From NCBI GenBank assembly GCA_009926815.1, contig RFOC01000112.1, positions 1-6,701 of the forward strand: 6,701 nt of DNA, given 5' to 3'. Each line of letters starts with the position of its first letter. The first letter of the stretch is position 1. Made by a program: the position numbers and the translations under genes. The DNA comes from Planctomycetota bacterium. GTDB lineage: Bacteria > Planctomycetota > Phycisphaerae > Phycisphaerales > SM1A02. Under the pieces are notes generated by a model. It was not told the origin of the DNA and did not search any database. It saw nothing but the letters and a program-made list of their open reading frames with translations. Below, in pieces: positions 5,699 through 6,701 of this stretch.

Positions 5699-6701
5699 GC
5701 GAGTCCGTGCCAACGCTCCGGGGGCGCATCCGCGAGGCGTTGCGCCGCTCGAGCGTGCGTTGGCTGCTGACCGTGGTCATGACGCTGGTGGTCGGGGGCG
5801 CCATGTCGCCGTTCGTGGTCTCGGCCGTCCGGCTGGATGCGTGGCGACAGGCCATGGTGCAGTCGCTCCGGGCCTCCACCCTGGAGCAGCGTGACGCCGC
5901 GGCCGTGGCGCTGCTGGAGCGGGGTGAGGTGCAGGTCCTGGGCGAGACCTTCTCCAGTGACCGGCTCCGCGCGGTGGGCGCGGATCTGTTCGATCGCAAG
6001 GGTCGCGTGCTGGACCCGGCCATGGTGGCGGAGATCCTGCTGGCGCCGCGCATGCCCGCCTGGGCGCCCACGTTCCTGGTGGAGAATCCGCTGACGCCGC
6101 TGCTCGCGGCCGCGGCCCTCCTGGCCTCCGCGGTGGGGGCGATCTGGTTCGGGCTGCTGCCGGGCTACCTGACCGTGGTGGGCGTCACGGTGACCATCTC
6201 CGCCATCGGACTGCTCGCTGGCCGGCCGGCGGTGGCGTTCGTGGCCACGGGCATGGCGGGACTGGTGATCAGCTTCGTCCTGCTCATGCGGCTGCTGCTC
6301 GTGCTGCTGGGCGGTCGCAGCGGTTGGATGGCCGTGGGCCAGACGGTGGTGCGCGAGGCGGTCCGTCTGCGGATCAGCGTGGGCTTCATCGTGGTGCTGC
6401 TGGTGGTGCTTCCGCTGATCCCGCTCTTCATCGATCCGCGGAGCCCGCTCCGCTACCAGATCCAGACCTTCATGGCCAGGGGTCTGGACCTGGCGTACGT
6501 CTGCGCGGCCTGTCTCACGCTCACGCTGGGCTGCGCCACGGTCGCGTTCGAGATCCGAGACCGGCAGATCTGGCAGCTCATGACCAAGCCGCTGGCGCGC
6601 CTGCAGTACCTGCTGGGCAAGTGGGCCGGCATCGTGGCGCTGGATGCCGTGCTGCTGGTGGTCTGCGGCATCGGCATCTTCCTCTTCGTGCAGTGGATGC
6701 G
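5695..6701 (+). CDS. ABC-2 type transporter permease (partial, runs off right edge)
   Basis: The frame opens with GTG at 5695, overlapping the ATPase stop as GTGA, and stays open for 335 codons to the window end, so the C-terminus is missing. Hydrophobic segments lie at about 23-45, 135-156, 158-176, 180-205, 229-246, 266-285 and 313-333. From about residue 216 it looks like a typical ABC-2 permease: TVVREAVRLRIS, an amphipathic entry helix, then a membrane helix, then TLGCATVAFEIRDRQIWQLMTKPLARLQYLLGKWAG split around residues 277-312. This cytoplasmic coupling region, with its EIRDRQ, TKPL and GKW elements, is characteristic of the family. The first 215 residues are extra: a basic N-terminus, one helix, a hydrophilic loop of about 90 residues (46-134) predicted outside the membrane, and three helices. 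It pairs with the ATPase encoded just upstream. A candidate later half could carry further helices and a second loop. Confidence 0.85.
   Translation, partial: MSESVPTLRGRIREALRRSSVRWLLTVVMTLVVGGAMSPFVVSAVRLDAWRQAMVQSLRASTLEQRDAAAVALLERGEVQVLGETFSSDRLRAVGADLFDRKGRVLDPAMVAEILLAPRMPAWAPTFLVENPLTPLLAAAALLASAVGAIWFGLLPGYLTVVGVTVTISAIGLLAGRPAVAFVATGMAGLVISFVLLMRLLLVLLGGRSGWMAVGQTVVREAVRLRISVGFIVVLLVVLPLIPLFIDPRSPLRYQIQTFMARGLDLAYVCAACLTLTLGCATVAFEIRDRQIWQLMTKPLARLQYLLGKWAGIVALDAVLLVVCGIGIFLFVQWM

Noticed and set aside
4262..5713. Long open frame on the minus strand, opposite the ATPase gene
   Set aside because: It is antisense to a protein with every ABC motif intact, and its translation is His/Gln/Arg/Ala-rich with no recognisable domain. 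Long antisense frames are expected in DNA this rich in GC.
5583..6094. Short plus-strand frames over the ATPase end and permease start
   Set aside because: They are Arg/Trp/Pro-rich shifted readings. The continuous frame from GTG 5695 gives a convincing membrane protein instead.
1..6701. CRISPR array, tRNA, insertion sequence or toxin-antitoxin pair
   Set aside because: No direct-repeat array, cloverleaf, terminal inverted repeats or transposase-like protein was seen. Essentially every base is assigned to the five genes.

Overview
The window is a single, densely packed block of five plus-strand genes in very GC-rich DNA. The gene order and the style of the proteins (HflK/HflC-like SPFH proteins beside an ABC-2 exporter, with long Ala/Arg/Gly-rich sequences) suggest a planctomycete-type bacterium, perhaps of the Phycisphaerae. 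That is a judgement from recall of family style, not a search result. No RNA gene, mobile element, CRISPR array or tandem repeat was seen.

Layout. Gene 1 (9-2165) is a fusion of a six-helix membrane domain with a seventh helix, an HflK-like SPFH domain and a long helical tail. Gene 2 (2182-3117) is a compact HflC-like SPFH protein. Gene 3 (3114-4544) is a second HflK-like SPFH protein with a cytoplasmic N-terminus, one membrane helix and a long helical tail. Gene 4 (4544-5698) is an ABC-2 type ATPase with all catalytic motifs and a Pro/Ala-rich C-terminal extension. Gene 5 (5695 to beyond the right edge) is the matching ABC-2 type permease, with an extra N-terminal membrane module. The only non-coding gap is the 16 bases between genes 1 and 2. 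Every later junction is a stop/start overlap, so genes 2-5 are almost certainly translationally coupled and the whole block is one operon. No promoter or terminator is visible. The operon may begin just left of the window and certainly continues to the right.

Working model (inference). The three SPFH proteins are all predicted to place their SPFH domains outside the cytoplasmic membrane. They could assemble into a mixed ring or cage like the E. coli HflK-HflC complex, but with three kinds of subunit. In E. coli the partner is the FtsH protease. Here no protease is encoded in the window, and the linked genes are an ATPase and permease of an ABC exporter. The most interesting reading is therefore an SPFH-cage-associated ABC transporter: either a microdomain that houses the exporter, or a module that couples membrane quality control to export. 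The substrate cannot be told from the sequence.
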